Positions 1-9,354 of a stretch of DNA of 14,518 nt are shown piece after piece (the stretch's first letter is position 1; each line of letters opens with the position of its first letter). This stretch comes from Saccoglossus kowalevskii (Eukaryota; Hemichordata; Enteropneusta; Harrimaniidae), in NCBI RefSeq assembly GCF_000003605.2, contig NW_003140813.1:184894-199411 (forward strand). Direction: 5' to 3'. The notes under the pieces were generated by a model. That model saw only the letters and a list, made by a program, of their open reading frames with translations. It searched no databases and was not told the origin of the DNA. A program made the position numbers and the translations under genes.

Positions 1-686
1 ATTTTAAATTTAACAAGCATATATGTATTTTAATATTTTTTATTTTCAATTATCTGTTTAAAAATTACCCCTTAATCTGAAAAATTATAATCATAATTTT
101 ATCATGAATTAAATAATCAAAGTCCATATAAAGACCACCACAATTTCTTTAACTACCTTGGGTTGTTACTATATGCAGGTTTAACTGCGTATTACATTTC
201 AAAGTTCATTTTTTAAGTTAAATCAATAGTTATATATGATTGACAAGACAACCACCTGTAGGCTTAGGTATTGACCTCTAGATGTGGTTGCTGACTACGC
301 TTTCTGGTCATTCAATCTAAAATCAAACAACTACCGATATTAACACAGTATTGTTGAGTTGATAAATAGCTTCTGCAACTCATGATATTAGGTTAAAAGG
401 GAACCCCCTGGGGTCTCAAAACTTGTATCATTTGCTATCATGTATTTGTTGAGTAAATTTTAACACAATGCTGTCCACAACACAAACAAGCATATATGCC
501 ATATTTTTTCATGCCAAAATTTTTCCCTATTTTTATCATTTTTTTTTATAATTTTGGAAAAAATAAACATCATTTTCTGTTAGCTACAGTTTTTTTATTC
601 ATAAAATTTTAACACCTCTGAAATAAATTATGTGGGTTTCATTGTGTGAATGCATCATGGTGATAAAACTTGATTTTGGCGCTTAT
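1..686. other. AT-rich non-coding stretch
   Basis: No open frame of note and no splice-flanked coding frame was found on either strand. The stretch is AT-rich with homopolymer T and A runs, for example around 541-549. A 14-base direct repeat (12-25 and 485-498) is present but could easily be chance in such sequence. Confidence 0.6.
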
Positions 687-930
687 CCTTTTCACCACCA
701 GACTTTCTCGCCCAGATTTGTCTGCACTTTTTTTCTTATATTCTTCAATATTTCTAGAAATGAACCCTAATTTTTGGAGCCAACAGACAAAATTTTTGTA
801 AATTTTCATTTTTTACTCAAAAACTTTGGCTGTTCGTATTTTTGTCCCAATCTTCTGAAAAAAAAGTGCAGACTTTAAACAGAACTATATTGTGAACTTG
901 TGATAAAAAGAGGAACTGGTGGTGAAAAGG
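687..930. mobile_element. Short inverted-repeat (MITE-like) element
   Basis: The outer ends are an exact 15-bp inverted repeat: CCTTTTCACCACCAG at 687-701 and its reverse complement at 916-930. A second inverted pair lies inside it, GTCTGCAC followed by a T run at about 720-735, with its complement at 857-873. Two nested, ordered arm pairs in about 244 bp are hard to explain by chance and fit a non-autonomous DNA transposon or foldback element. I see no clean target-site duplication, so the true ends may be ragged or lie elsewhere. It has no coding capacity: a 66-codon frame starting at 919 overlaps the right arm but shows no protein-like pattern. Confidence 0.5.
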
Positions 931-1317
931 TCAAAGGTTAACTGTACTCGATTATTGTGTTATTATTGCACACACAAAAAACTAGAAGAGACAACAAAGT
1001 CATTGAATGTTGGAAACTGTCACCTGACACAAATGTATCGTATTTCAAACAAAAATAAAATTAAGCCTCTCTCAATTCCGCCCCAAAACAGGGAGTCCAA
1101 TATACTAGACAGCCATTAATAATATGTTTGATATAGGTTTTTATTAGAGCCATTGTTGTTATAAGTTGATAATCTTATCAGGGTTTTATCAATAAATACA
1201 GCTTTGACAGCAACTGTCAATATTTGGATCAAACTTTGTGATAGCTAAGTTTAGATAACAATCAAGAGCAACAGCTACTGGTCTCAAACTATAAATACAA
1301 CTTGACAATCAAGTCTA
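931..1317. other. Non-coding stretch between two repeat elements
   Basis: Nothing recognisable. The 66-codon open frame that begins inside the previous element runs to 1119 here, but its translation has no motif and no splice context. It looks like chance. Confidence 0.5.
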
Positions 1318-1530
1318 TACTGTAGAATACTTTATTTTCGCTTGGAATTTATTTCCGCTATTTTCGCTGAAAGGTTGATTCCGTGAAAATAAAATCCAGC
1401 GAATATACTTTTTTTCCCTATATTTCACATTCAACTCGTCAAAAATCAGTGAAAATAAATTCCATACAAAACACCCAAAATGCCTTTTCAGCGAAAATTA
1501 ATTCCAGCTAAAATAAAGTATTTCACAGTA
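1318..1530. mobile_element. MITE, family 1, copy A
   Basis: The element begins TACTGTAGAATACTTT and ends AAAGTATTTCACAGTA. The two ends are imperfect inverted repeats of about 37 bp built on CTGTGAAATACTTTATTTTCGCTGGAATT. A second copy lies at 5741-5952 in the same orientation. I counted about 21 differences over 213 positions by eye, roughly 90% identity. The ends are compatible with a TA target duplication, as in Tc1/mariner-like elements, and GTCTA also flanks this copy on both sides (1313-1317 and 1531-1535), so a 5-bp duplication is possible. The interior carries further copies of the TGAAAATAAA-TCCAGCGA motif in both orientations and no coding frame. It would depend on a transposase from elsewhere. 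Confidence 0.8.
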
Positions 1531-2259
1531 GTCTATTTATGTAAATATAATAATAATGTACATGTACATCTTTAAAAATGCATCACAAAACTGTTTTTTT
1601 TTTTTTGAAAGAAAGAATTGAATTAGAATTTCAGTGTGTTCATCAGGAAATGTTGACAATGCATGGATGATTGGTATCAAACATTTTCTAACTCCCATTA
1701 TTTAAGGAAAATCTAAAATGGAGTTTATATCTAATCTCAAATTTAATTAAAATTTTTATGAATCAAGTAAAACCTTGAATTTTGTAAAAATAAAAATTGC
1801 ATTACGATTCTTTTGGCGGGAATAAGTTTTTGGTGACTAAAATTCAATAAAATTATTTTATACTTTGAAAGGCACATATCAAAATTTCTCACAGTGAAAA
1901 CACACACATTGACAATGTTTACACGGTATCATTGACAATATTCTCAATGATATCTCCCCTCCTTAAAGTGGGAGTTAGTAAAAGTTTGCGTCTGAACAAC
2001 AACAAGTGTATCCATAGCAGCACTCCAGTATTTAATACATACTACTTAGACTGTCCAGGTGACAGGAAGCCATCCGTGATAGTCTATACACTGTAGTAGG
2101 TATGTGAGATAAATATTAACTTTTATTGACGATATACGAAGTACTGAGAAATGAGAATACAATTAACATCAAGCTAGCAAGGTTTGTGTAAAAAACTAAT
2201 CAGTATCAGATGCATAACAGATAATCATAGGGCAACTGTCAGTTTAATTGTTAGTGTTC
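1531..2259. other. Non-coding stretch
   Basis: AT-rich sequence with a T run near 1593-1605. Acceptor- and donor-like sites occur near 2060-2102, but the enclosed frames are closed by stops. I support no gene here. Confidence 0.5.
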
Positions 2260-2481
2260 ACTGAATTGTTCCCGTCTGTATATTGTGGTGTAGGTATATA
2301 ATGGCAAATTAATGCGCGACTCGGCACCAACCTCACCCATCAACAATCACAACTGCATGCCAACCTTACTGTTTTCCCAAAGTAGCATTTATAAGTGACT
2401 GATCGAAAATCTCAGTCGGTGGTTCAGAACTATTGTGTATGCGGGATTAACTCGCTCATAAACTTTCTGAGTTCAGTTAAA
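2260..2481 (+). promoter_or_regulatory. Possible promoter and untranslated first exon (weak)
   Basis: This patch is richer in CpG than its surroundings (GCGCGACTCGG, GATCG, GTCGG, GCGGG, CTCGCTC). It contains a TATA-like TTTATAAG near 2388-2395, and about 85 bases further on a good donor-like site, AAAG|GTAGGA, with the exon side ending at 2481. It could be the start of the transcript that includes the THEG-like exons at 6462-7504. That link is inference only: no start codon with a useful frame is present and the distance is about 4 kb. Confidence 0.2.
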
Positions 2482-3122
2482 GGTAGGATTTAAAATAAAT
2501 GCGTGTACATATCTAATATGATTAGTGAATCTTGTACATCTCAGTCGCATACCATTATTGCTCTAAGCAGGCCACAAATTTGGATGTCATAGTTACACAC
2601 CTTTTAGTAACATATGCTACAGTTTTTAGCATGGTGCTAAATAATAATTTGAATAACATACATTACAACCACCTTTTGCGATTTCATAGGTTGCCGAGAC
2701 TCTTATAATGGCCACCTTTCATTCAACGCGGCTTAAAGTGATAATGAAGTGACTTGTTCCACTGAGAACAGAGTTCTTATTTAGTCTCCATATCTGCAAC
2801 CCCACAGTCAGCTGGCGTACAAGTGATAATAAAATAAATGTGACTAATTTACCAATATTTATTACTATTATATGGTGACCACCATCTTGAATATAGCATG
2901 AAACTAAAGAGACAGGTTGAGGAATTGTTTTTTCAGATTCCTACAAATTAGGAAAAAAAACTAAACTTTCATAGCCAAACGATTAGTCTGGGCAACATTG
3001 AGCCAACCTCTAACAAATTTTGACAGAATTTGTCATTTTTTGCGTAGAAAAATCTCTTGCATATGAACACCTAATTACACAAGGAACATTCTTGGGGTAT
3101 TTAAAACTGAAATTGTCATTGT
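2482..3122. other. Non-coding stretch
   Basis: AT-rich sequence with no protein-like frame and no RNA gene that I recognise. Confidence 0.5.
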
Positions 3123-3180
3123 AAGGTCATAGCTGATTGGCTCCCCATTTTAACTACAAGGCTATAGCTGATTGGCTCCT
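3123..3180. repeat. Two-copy direct repeat carrying inverted CCAAT boxes
   Basis: AAGGTCATAGCTGATTGGCTCC (3123-3144) is followed by AAGGCTATAGCTGATTGGCTCC (3158-3179), with the shared core AGCTGATTGGCTCC exactly 35 bp apart. Each copy contains ATTGG, the reverse of CCAAT, at 3136-3140 and 3171-3175. Paired CCAAT boxes with spacing in the low-to-mid 30s are a known arrangement for NF-Y-bound promoters. Whether this is a promoter or simply a small duplication cannot be told from sequence alone. Confidence 0.45.
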
Positions 3181-4026
3181 GAGTTGGCTGCATTGTTACA
3201 GATAGTACTGTCAAGTTCAAATCATCATTCAATTTGGGTTATCAGCTTCCACACATAAAAGATAGAGAGGTGTTGCAAAGTCATTAACTGTAAACATTAC
3301 GTAGTGAATTATAAAATATTTATAAGACGAATATAATAATCATGCATTTACTGTTCTGGATTTTATATTTCAAAGAAATACATTTACTTCCTAAATAATG
3401 TATAAGTCAACAATGACCATGTTGCTAAGCAACAAGTCTGTTAATAAAAATTATGAGTGTTTTTAGCTTCCTTCCTCAACATTTCTACTCCGGTGTCTCA
3501 AAGGGTAGATGTTTCTATTGAGAAGTGTGGTTGTTGAAAGCCACCTGTGACTGCTGAGATGGAACTTGAAAATCAAAACAAACATTTGGTTGCCGCCGAT
3601 TTAAAAAGATACAAAAAGTATTCATTTCACCTGGTGGTTTTGGATAACAAATTGCCATTCACAACTGAAATGTTTTCATCACCAAGCTCTTTACATGTAA
3701 CTTGATGCATGTAAGCTAAGAACCTTTGCCTGGTCCAGATAAAATGTTGATTTTTCGCTGTTCATTTATATTGTACATGAAACTAGAAATAATTCCTGCC
3801 AAAATTTGAATTTTAAGGATCAGCCTGAAATAAAGTTTTTACTTTATTGTGTTCTATACCGAGTGACACTGCCAAATTTTTATTTGCCTTGTACACACAG
3901 CAGTATTCAAACAATTCATTTGTAGAAAAACTTCTGTGGTACACTTGCTTTGAACAAATGTTTGCACTGTTGGGATCAAGTAAGCAACACAAATAACCTC
4001 ATGGATCAAATGCAAAATTTTAGTAA
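3181..4026. other. Mostly non-coding stretch with one small open frame
   Basis: A 48-codon frame starts at an ATG with a favourable context (GAGATGG) at 3559 and ends at 3705. Its start is MELENQNKHL. It is preceded by a pyrimidine-rich tract (about 3469-3498), but none of its possible donor sites has the phase needed to join directly to the exon at 6462. The rest is AT-rich and empty. Confidence 0.3.
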
Positions 4027-4335
4027 TACCGCAAAAACTCTAAAATTTCACCTGCTCTAAAAATTCAACCACCTAATTATTTGTTGAATTTTTGTAATTT
4101 ATTGACCTCCAAAATTTTGCTCACATATTTTTACTCAAATTTGTTTAGAGACATGACTTTCTATAACTATTCTATTTCTTTAACTGTATATAACCCAACT
4201 TTTATATTTGTTGAATTTTTACTCTAAAAAATTTGACTGGTCGAAAAATTTATCGTTATTTTGTATTCTAAAAACCTGTTCATTTTCAAAAGAAAATTAT
4301 TTAAAAGTGGCTGAAATTTTAGAGTTTTCACGGTA
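4027..4335. mobile_element. MITE, family 2 (TACCG ends)
   Basis: The left end from 4027 reads TACCGCAAAAACTCTAAAAT and continues TTTCAC. The right end (to 4335) is its imperfect reverse complement, reading TACCGTGAAAACTCTAAAAT on the other strand. The terminal inverted repeats are about 27 bp with about three mismatches. The ends sit on TA dinucleotides at 4027-4028 and 4334-4335, consistent with TA target-site duplication by a Tc1/mariner-type transposase. The interior is AT-rich and non-coding, with an additional 11-bp stem (AAAAATTCAAC at 4059-4069 and its complement at 4083-4093). No second copy was found in this window. Confidence 0.7.
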
Positions 4336-5740
4336 GCTATACCATATTTGCTCTATTATAAGCCCAACCCCTTAGTTTTGCTCTGTCAAGCATGCACAAT
4401 TACAGCATTTATAAATTTTATTTGGTGATCAAACATGAACCCAAGGTAATTATTAATGTCCCCTTTTGTGAATTATTTTCATGAAATCTTCCCAGTAACA
4501 TGCTCAGATTTCTCAATGAAATTAGGCACTCTAAGAAGCATTCCTTTTAATTTTATTCATTTTGTATTCAAACGCACTAGTTGAAAAGTTTTTTTTTTAA
4601 ATAAAACATTTGTCAGTTTCTAAAGGCAAACAAAAAAAGAAACAAATGAAGCCGTGCTGCAAGATGATCACTGTCAATAATTCCAGGTCATTAAGGCTTT
4701 ACAAAATCTCATCTCAAATAGATTCCACTTGACATTGATGATTCACAATGCTCTTTTTGATCACATCCAACTAAGTGTACCAACACATCAATTTGGAACT
4801 TCAGTCCATTGTCAGATGACCAGTGGTAACCTTGTTTGTAAAGCTTTTCATGTGTACAACAATATGGAATGATAGGTGACCAATTTTTGGATTATTTACA
4901 GTAATGCACATGTAAACCCAACCCATTTTGAGTTTCCCCACTGTCTGTCTATTATTTCACTTTTCAATGGTTAAACAATAGCTTTCTTTCTAAACCTTTG
5001 CAGTCTGATATCTACTATTATGTTAAGAGAACATTTGAAAGTGAAGCTTTGTACGAAAATCACTGCAACACTAACTATTGGTTGGCTATTTTAGTAGGAG
5101 ATGGTTGCCCCTGTAAATAGTAGCCAGAAAATGAGAGCTTAAACAGTCACAAACGTGTTATCTATTTTCATGCGAACGACAGAGATGTGCATTTTCCCAG
5201 GTTAAATACGGAAGAAATAGACTTTCAGAACTTAAAATTCAATGAGAAAACAGAACTGTTAATTGAGGATCAACTTGTAATCAAGAGATTTTAATTATTA
5301 CTGGATGAGTGTTGAAATTGATTTGGTTTTTTCAAAATTTAAACCATTTTTCAGTTACTATGTCAGTCTAAAAGATAGAATAGGATAGGAAATCTTTGGA
5401 AAGATACTCGTGAAAAATGTTTCCTGGACATGTCAAATCAGTAGCTTATTCAATATTTGTAGGAGTTAAAGTTCTTAGTTGGTTAAAGCAACTTGTATAT
5501 TTCAAATATGGCCATAATTATTCCACTAGAGACCTTAAATATTTTCAAATAAAAAATAATATAATTAGCACCCTCAGAGTTAAGTATAGCATCATCTATA
5601 TTTTGACCTGATTTAAAAGTACATGTATATGGAAAGAAAGATGTTTTTTCGTCTTCACTTCAAAACTGTTTTTCTGATCCTAATACAGAATGGTTTAAAA
5701 TTATGATTTGTACACAAGGATGAACATTTCATGAATGATA
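4336..5740. other. Non-coding or weakly coding-like stretch
   Basis: AT-rich sequence. It includes two open stretches behind acceptor-like sites on the + strand (4687-4872 and 5004-5117, the latter continuing in frame past two TAG codons to 5294) and a 64-codon frame at 5417-5611. None shows a family signature or a consistent splice chain to the THEG-like exons. I regard the whole stretch as probably intron or intergenic. Confidence 0.4.
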
Positions 5741-5952
5741 TACTGTAGAATATTTTATTTTCGATTGGAATTTATTTTCCCTATTTTCGCTGAAGGGATG
5801 TTTTGGTGAAAATAAAATCCAGCGAATATACTTTTTTTCCTATATTTCACATTACACTTATCAAAAATCAGTGAAAATAAATTCCAAACAAAACGCCCAA
5901 AAAACCTTTTCAGTGAAAATTAATTCCAGCGAAAATAAAGTATTCCACAGTA
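5741..5952. mobile_element. MITE, family 1, copy B
   Basis: This is the second copy of the element at 1318-1530, in the same orientation, with start TACTGTAGAATATTTT and end AAAGTATTCCACAGTA. The terminal inverted repeats are intact apart from a few substitutions. Differences from copy A are spread along the length and include a one-base gap. The ends fit a TA duplication, but unlike copy A no 5-bp flanking repeat is seen. It lies about 500 bp upstream of the first recognised THEG-like exon, so if that gene's earlier exons are in this window the element is intronic. Confidence 0.8.
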
Positions 5953-6461
5953 TATTGATACAGGCAAATATCAAGCACAAACAATTTGGAAACATGGTGC
6001 ACTCTAACAACTAATTTCTCAACACCTTTCAGTGTAATAGTATAATGAGGGACATTGTAAATACATACTTGTATCTAATAAAAAAAAATTGTATATACAA
6101 CTCAAATCATATTGATATATTACTTCCTAGGTGTATAGGAACAGTTTGAAATCACTTTCTGTGATATTAAATGGCAACGTGTCACACATAATGTAGAGAA
6201 ATCAGTATATGATGCAATGGACTGGTTCTTGGTTGAACAGTAGTAACTGAGTACATGTGCTAAATACAAGTAAATTATCTGGTCTGGCCTACAGAGTCTT
6301 CATTAATCTGATATCACAGAATCCAATGTCCACTGAATTTATGTCACACACTGAAAATGTAGTGAATTGACAAGTAAAATATTATAAGTTACCCAGTAAC
6401 TATTCAGTTTTATTTATGTATTTATTTATGATCAAACTTGATTTTTTTTCTTGCTTTTCAG
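5953..6461 (+). other. Presumed intron 3' end ahead of the THEG-like exon
   Basis: There is no coding signal. The last bases form a strong acceptor: a long T/C tract (about 6440-6458) followed by CAG ending at 6461. This is why I place the exon start at 6462 and conclude that at least one more 5' exon exists. Confidence 0.5.
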
Positions 6462-6528
6462 CATTAACCCCAAGGCAGCAGTTCTTGGCCAATTCTAAAC
6501 ATGTTGATAACGGATGGCAAGGAGACAG
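6462..6528 (+). CDS. THEG-like protein, internal coding exon
   Basis: This 67-bp exon lies between a pyrimidine-rich acceptor (CAG ending at 6461) and a good donor (ACAG|GTTAGT at 6529). Only one frame is open. It uses the first two bases to finish a codon from a missing upstream exon, then reads LTPRQQFLANSKHVDNGWQG and ends in D plus two bases of an arginine codon, completed at 6931. TPRQQFLANSK is a recognisable, slightly degenerate THEG repeat (the usual form is xxRLxxLAxPK), and the continuation (GDR|PTPIWPV) leads directly into the next repeat. The exon starts in phase 1, so the start codon must be upstream. No convincing exon carrying the N-terminus was found. Confidence 0.75.
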
Positions 6529-6930
6529 GTTAGTTTGCAATCTGCCAACATTTTATGTTTTTCAATGAAAATTTAATTAAATCTTAATTCATTTTTTTTT
6601 TTCAATTTTGTCACACACCACACATTGAGGGCACAGAAGCATGTACAAAAAGTTGTGTGTAGAGTGTGGAATGAGTACAATGTATTAAGAGGAGAGACAC
6701 TATTCCTTTGCTCCTCACAATATTTTATTACAAAATCTGTCAAAGAAAAGTAAAATCCTTGACTAATATCTGGTCTGGAACGTAACTGTTATCATATGCT
6801 AGTAGCAGATTGCGTCAATAAAATTCCATACACACTGCTGTGACTGAGAGCCATATGTGTGATTACTGCATGCATTTGTATACATAATAGATGTACATAA
6901 TAATTAAACTATTCTGTTTTTTTCCAATAG
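6529..6930 (+). other. Intron of the THEG-like gene
   Basis: A 402-bp GT...AG intron with donor GTTAGT and acceptor TTTTTTTCCAATAG ending at 6930. It splits an arginine codon after its second base (AG|G), and the reading frame agrees on both sides. It contains a T-rich run near 6590-6606 and no other feature. Confidence 0.75.
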
Positions 6931-7504
6931 GCCAACTCCAATTTGGCCTGTAAGTAGATCTGCACAGAAAGCGTCAGCATCTGAAAGAGTTGAAACACTG
7001 GCCAGCCCTAAACAAAAGCATCCAGATTATAAACCAGAGAGGGCGGTAGAAACCAGAGTGAGCGATTCAGCAAAAAGTGCACAAGCATCTGGGAGATTAC
7101 AAAAATTAGCAGAACCCAAAGTGTATGCAGAATTGAAAATACGAGCCAGTCGTGAATGGGACTATGTTGAGTGGGACCCAGAAATAAGCAGCAGTGCGAA
7201 AAATGCCCGATGTAGTGAGCGAGTGGAACAGCTCGCTGAGCCGAAGAATGCACATTTGTCGTACCAGCCAGAGAAGTACGTACAGTGGCCAGTCTCAGAG
7301 AATGCAATGAAGGCATTGGCAACATTACGACTCCAGCAGCTAGCTCGTCCTAAAAGTCGTGGAAAGGTTGACAACTATGATCCCTACAAGGTTACGCCCT
7401 CGGCCAGAAGCGCAAGAGCGACTCCAAGAATTGCCGAATTAGCAAACCCAATTCCAAGGAAAATAAGAACAAAGAAAATTGTAACAGGTCCGGCAGCAAC
7501 ATAA
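6931..7504 (+). CDS. THEG-like (sperm microtubule-associated) protein, C-terminal exon
   Basis: The frame runs from the split arginine codon through 190 residues to TAA at 7502-7504. With the exon at 6462-6528 it makes 212 residues. About six THEG repeats are visible, each built as S-x-x-A-x-x-A-x-x-x-R-x-x-x-LA-x-PK: ASASERVETLASPK, AQASGRLQKLAEPK, ARCSERVEQLAEPK, ALATLRLQQLARPK and ARATPRIAELANPI, plus TPRQQFLANSK in the previous exon. Linkers carry the usual aromatic W-x-V/W-D spacers (PIWPV, YVEWDPE, YVQWPV), and the C-terminus is basic (RKIRTKK). THEG family proteins are expressed in male germ cells and bind or line sperm microtubules. That role is transferred from the family and not shown here. 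Vertebrate members are nearly 400 residues, so the N-terminal part is missing. A shorter frame starting with GTG at 7058 is only the 3' part of this exon and not a real start. Confidence is high for the family and lower for the exact subfamily. Confidence 0.88.
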
Positions 7505-7640
7505 TACGTATATGACAGCTTATACTGGAATACACAGAGGGGTTAATGGCTAAACATAACTAAACTACAGAGGACTTTATCTTTGTTGTGATAACTCACA
7601 AATTAACTGCCAAAGTTCAATAAACAAGTCTGTAACGTAT
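7505..7640 (+). other. Presumed 3' untranslated region of the THEG-like gene
   Basis: This is AT-rich sequence directly after the stop codon, ending about 15-20 bases after the AATAAA at 7619-7624, where cleavage would be expected. The exact cleavage site is not visible. Confidence 0.6.
7619..7624 (+). terminator. Poly(A) signal AATAAA
   Basis: A canonical hexamer 115 bp after the THEG-like stop codon, a typical distance. A variant ATTAAA at 7775-7780 could be an alternative signal. Confidence 0.65.
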
Positions 7641-7777
7641 ATTTTCATCCAGTGAACATATTTATGCCATTACCGCTGTTTGTGTATTTGCAATATTGTT
7701 TTTTGAGTGAGCAGCGATGTGAAGTGTTAATTTTTGTTTGTTTTTATGTCAAATTAACAAAACCAGCATTTACCATT

Positions 7778-7825
7778 AAAGATTTTGGCACCTAATTTAA
7801 TAATTCAACAGGTGCCAGAAACTTT
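7778..7825. repeat. Inverted repeat (foldback hairpin)
   Basis: The inner arms TGGCACCT (7786-7793) and AGGTGCCA (7810-7817) are exact. Extending outward gives 16-bp arms with two mismatches around a 16-base AT-rich loop. It lies about 150 bp past the likely poly(A) site. It could be a remnant of a small transposon or a structure in read-through RNA. I see no flanking duplication. Confidence 0.45.
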
Positions 7826-9354
7826 TGCTGTAAGCTGAATAGATATTCCGTCCAAGGAACGTTCCACCAAATTAATTATAACCTTAAAACAATGAAATAA
7901 GTTTGCTTATCGATATTACTTTCTCAAATAATTACACACAAATATTTGGTAAGCTAAAATGTTAATCACTATCTCTGCAAAGACTAATTTATCAAATTAA
8001 AACTTAATCACATCTGCATTGCACCTGTCTATAAAGCAAGATGTTATAACATTCTTCGTCATCCAGAATTTGAATATGCATCAAAATATGCAGGAAGTAA
8101 CTACCTAGGTCAGATTTTGAAAATTTAAATGTTCTCCATTAGTTGGAAATACTTCCATTTATATTGCTTCAAAATATCAAATATCCGTCCAAAACAAACT
8201 TATATTGCTTTGAAACTTGATGAATGAATATGTTTACAATTACAATTATTAATACTAAATAAAAATCAGTTGTAATAGATTACCTTTATAGTACATAGTA
8301 ACACACTGGTATTATTCAGTCTTTTGAAATACTAAAATTTACTTCTTTCGGTGCCAAAATGTTAACCGTATTAGCCAAATACAGGTTGAAAACAAGCCAA
8401 ATTACTCAATCAGTAACATACATTTTAAGGGTCAAGGATCATGTGATTTAGTTTTGAAATAAAAAAAATATTTCATTTTGGTGCATAGTTGAGAAGGTGT
8501 TTCAATAAATTTATTTACAGTAGATAATATAATAGCCAACAGTTTTATTTGTGTGTACATTTACCAATTGAAAGTGTTTTTTATTTACTGGTATTAAAAC
8601 TAATATTACTATGCCAAAATTAGCTTTGTGACCCTTGGTGTCAACTTGACAAACTTGAATCTGTTTCTGCAAGATTTCCGTCCATATATGTCAAATGACG
8701 CTTTGAGGGTCGTAATCTTTAAATAGAATTGTATAAACTGAGCAAAAAACAAAAATATGAAAGATAAGCTTTTTATGTTGTTTTGTTCAAGTTGCCACTA
8801 ATGCACCGATAGATTTTACACTGCCCATCATAATTGCAACACATCATACATTGCTGAAAAAAATCAAAATTACCGGAATTATAATAGAAAAACTAATAGC
8901 CAGGGTTCTTGACAAACTCTGCAATTTGGTAGTTCTATACCCCAAACCTCACTTTGATATTACAATAAAGAGCGCCCTCTAATAATAATAATAATATTTA
9001 AATATTTAAAACGGCAACAAAATAGAAGAAGAAACGAAAAAAACATACATATCTGAAACTGAATAAAAATAAAGTAAAATTGACAATAGATCTCATGGTG
9101 AATTTATACTACTTTCATTTCTGTGTTTACAAAGATGTTTAAGAAATGTTCGTACCTCTTTAAAAACAATGTCCCCAACTCACAATTCATATTCCATGGA
9201 ATGTCACCAAAAAGCAAATTAATCCCCCCTGAAAGAAGGCAATTCGTTAGTGTTTGGCCGTCATCGATATTTGAGACTATTTTGATCAAATCAAAGTAAA
9301 ATTTATTTCTTAAGTGGAATGTTGCATTGCACAGAAATAGGAAATGATATACAT
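7826..9354. other. AT-rich intergenic stretch
   Basis: No gene seen on either strand. Small items only: a 10-bp palindrome GGAACGTTCC at 7856-7865 and a short (AAT)5 microsatellite at 8981-8995. The - strand open frame at 9104-9289 has no motif and looks like chance. Confidence 0.55.

Noticed and set aside
12-498. 14-base direct repeat AACAAGCATATATG at 12-25 and 485-498, possibly a retroposon target duplication
   Set aside because: The enclosed 459 bp has no poly(A) tail, coding frame or other retroposon sign, and a 14-base AT-rich match is expected by chance in a window this size.
3559-3705. 48-codon small open frame with a good start context as the first exon of the THEG-like gene
   Set aside because: Plausible donors in it leave phase 0 or 2, while the exon at 6462 needs one leftover base. 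Without an intermediate exon it cannot be joined.
5417-5611. 64-codon + strand frame
   Set aside because: AT-driven composition, no motif, no promoter or splice context; frames this long occur by chance throughout the window.
7008-7374. - strand open frames of 105 and 70 codons opposite the THEG-like exon
   Set aside because: They are shadows of the real + strand exon, produced by its codon pattern; the + strand reading shows regular THEG repeats and explains the region.
7058-7504. A 148-codon frame taken as a complete gene with its own start
   Set aside because: The first codon is GTG in the middle of an exon. The same frame is open back to a clear acceptor at 6930 and continues the repeat pattern upstream.
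8971-8980. AGCGCCCTCT, which resembles a transposon end seen in some invertebrate elements
   Set aside because: No inverted partner was found within several hundred bases, so there is no element to define.
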